From NCBI RefSeq assembly GCF_001655675.1, contig NZ_LYRP01000033.1, forward strand, positions 124,001 to 188,000: DNA of 64,000 nucleotides. The letters run 5' to 3'. Shown here piece by piece: positions 63,601-64,000 of the stretch. Source of the stretch: Mangrovibacter phragmitis. Lineage in GTDB: Bacteria; Pseudomonadota; Gammaproteobacteria; Enterobacterales; Enterobacteriaceae. The first letter of the stretch is position 1. Each line of letters opens with the position of its first letter. A program made the position numbers and the translations under genes. Below the pieces are notes generated by a model that worked only from the letters and a program-made list of their open reading frames with translations, was not told where the DNA came from and made no database searches.

Positions 63601-64000
63601 AATCCCGAATAAAGCGTTTGTCACCGAGCGGCTTATCAACTGGTCGTTGTCAGATACGATTACTCGTGTGGTGATAAGCCTGGGAGTGGCTTATGGTTCG
63701 GATCTGGATAAAGTGAAGGCGGTGTTATTGCAGGCAGCAATGGAGCACCCCAAAGTCATGCGCGACCCTGAACCTTCGGTCTTCTTCACCACATTTGGCG
63801 CCAGCACGCTGGATCACGAATTACGCCTGTATGTGCGTGAATTACGTGACCGTAGTTATACTGTGGATGAACTGAACCGGGCTATTGACAGGCTGTGCCG
63901 TGAAAATGGGATAGAAATAGCCTTCAACCAACTGGATGTTCACTTGTATAACAATAATGGCGATACCGTAACGGAAGTCAGCCGTACTGTTGAAAATAAC
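60677..64000 (+). CDS. mscK: Mechanosensitive channel MscK, 3' end cut by the window
   Basis: Large potassium-dependent mechanosensitive channel (KefA) that releases solutes on hypo-osmotic shock. The frame is open from ATG 60677 to the end of the window, 1108 codons; E. coli MscK is 1120, so only the last residues are missing. A signal peptide (MQLTQIVRKAACVVLLLCC, cleavage near ASA-QT) is followed by about 450 residues of periplasmic helical coiled-coil sequence, eight or more membrane helices, then the MscS-type pore helix and vestibule: ALSVGLGFGLQEIFGNFVSG and DFDRKEVIIPNKAFVTERLI. It lies 208 bases after acrR, as in E. coli. Confidence 0.96.
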   Translation, partial: MQLTQIVRKAACVVLLLCCGVFAGIVPFASAQTNSDVPTKADVQNQINALNKQKSLSAQEKLSLADLNKTLDVLAKIDQVKQDSDALRQQIAQAPDKMNKAEESLAALANTTSDDEQAKYYAKLSIRSLESKMGSLLDNLQSAQTQLSSINSQLVALQTQPERVQNTLFNASQQLQQIQTELSGNGPDGTQLRQSQQELLLAQQALLNAQIDEQRKSLSGNTVLQDSLQKQRDYNTQYINKLEHDLQLIQAAISHKRLSLTEQTAQEAATTDEASAIQNNPLVKQELAINRQLSDRLIKATQEGNELVQQNIRVKNWLDRAVQAEHNLKEQIAMLKGSLLLSRILYQQQQSLPRADDLEDMTNQIADLRLEQFDIGQKRDALLQSDNYIATIEAGHKDEVNDEVNSALSQVLDSRKDLLDQLNKQLGNQLMMAIALQINQQQLMSVSTRLQKTVTQQIFWVNSNKPMNWSWVTAFPEALKTQLGQLKITANNWSLTTALVAILASLPWLLLAGIIRWRFRWVNNTLAKLSANVGQLRNDSQLHTPKAILLTLFKALPVCLVIIACGWCILFLQLNISELIWSFSKELAVYLLVFGLCWRILDTDGVAVKHFMMPVNLTSHYRRQIIRISIALLPLLFWSVVGELSPLHLMDDVLGQSIILLNLLLITGLVWPMCRDSWRDKESHSIRLITVSILALVPVGLLVLTVMGYFYTTLRLANRWIDTVYLVILWNLLYQTVLRGLSVAARRIAYRRALARRQNMVKEGAEGAEPVEEPPLGLDQINQQTLRITTLLMFALFGLFFWMIWSDLITVFAYLDSIVLWHSSGTEAGSAVIRNITLGSLLFAVIVTVVAWALIRNLPGLLEVLVLSRLNMRQGSSYAITTILNYVIIAVGTMAVFGALGVSWDKLQWLAAALSVGLGFGLQEIFGNFVSGLIILFERPVRIGDTITIGSFSGSVSKIRIRATTITDFDRKEVIIPNKAFVTERLINWSLSDTITRVVISLGVAYGSDLDKVKAVLLQAAMEHPKVMRDPEPSVFFTTFGASTLDHELRLYVRELRDRSYTVDELNRAIDRLCRENGIEIAFNQLDVHLYNNNGDTVTEVSRTVENN

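Overview
The window is a chromosomal segment of a member of the Enterobacteriaceae. The evidence is the uninterrupted backbone cyoB'-cyoA, ampG-yajG, bolA, tig, clpP-clpX, lon, hupB, ppiD, ybaV, fadM, queC, decR, mdlAB, glnK-amtB, tesB, ybaY, atl, ffs and, further on, ylaC, hha-tomB, acrBA-acrR, mscK. This is the order of the E. coli/Salmonella chromosome, and protein lengths are nearly identical to E. coli. I cannot fix the genus. Compared with E. coli K-12, ybaE, cof, ybaA, ylaB and maa are absent, and a CdsH-like cysteine desulfhydrase gene sits beside decR as in Salmonella.

Layout. 1-4.2 kb: terminal-oxidase genes and the ampG-yajG operon, all on the minus strand. 4.5-15.1 kb: the proteostasis block (trigger factor, ClpXP, Lon, HU-beta, PpiD). 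It has very clear heat-shock (sigma-32) promoters before clpP and lon, and a FadR-type box before fadM. 15.1-26.8 kb: queC, the divergent cdsH-like/decR pair, the MdlAB heterodimeric exporter, the sigma-54 dependent glnK-amtB operon, an unrecognised four-TM membrane protein, tesB, ybaY and atl. The 4.5S RNA gene ffs follows at 26.9 kb.

27.2-53.1 kb, between ffs and ylaC, is accessory. It starts with a VirK/YbjX-family gene and an orphan lipoprotein. A worn, AT-rich patch (29.6-33.5 kb) then holds a frameshifted serine recombinase, an intact DUF6392-type (pyocin immunity-like) gene behind the broken 3' end of an S-type pyocin/colicin gene, a degenerate IS3 copy with an intact right end, and a small two-gene ribbon-helix-helix module. 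After it come a yczR/yczE pair, lacI-lacZ without lacY, a flavin reductase, a membrane-anchored HTH protein, and a complete beta-1,4-galactan utilisation locus: ganK divergent from ganE-ganF-ganG-ganA(GH53)-ganB(GH42), a free-standing EIIB-like gene, porin ganL and regulator ganR.

Expected galactan pathway: GanL admits galactan fragments through the outer membrane, periplasmic GanA cuts them, GanE/GanFG/GanK import the oligosaccharides, and GanB (with LacZ able to help) releases galactose in the cytoplasm. GanR is the likely repressor, and I see three related ACGT-centred candidate operators at the gan promoters. 53.1-64 kb returns to backbone: ylaC, hha-tomB, the AcrAB efflux operon with its AcrR operator and marbox, and mscK, cut by the window end.

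The observations most worth following are the bacteriocin relic with a surviving immunity-like gene, the ribbon-helix-helix/72-aa pair, the EIIB-like protein inside the galactan locus, and the shared operator-like motifs of the gan and lac genes.
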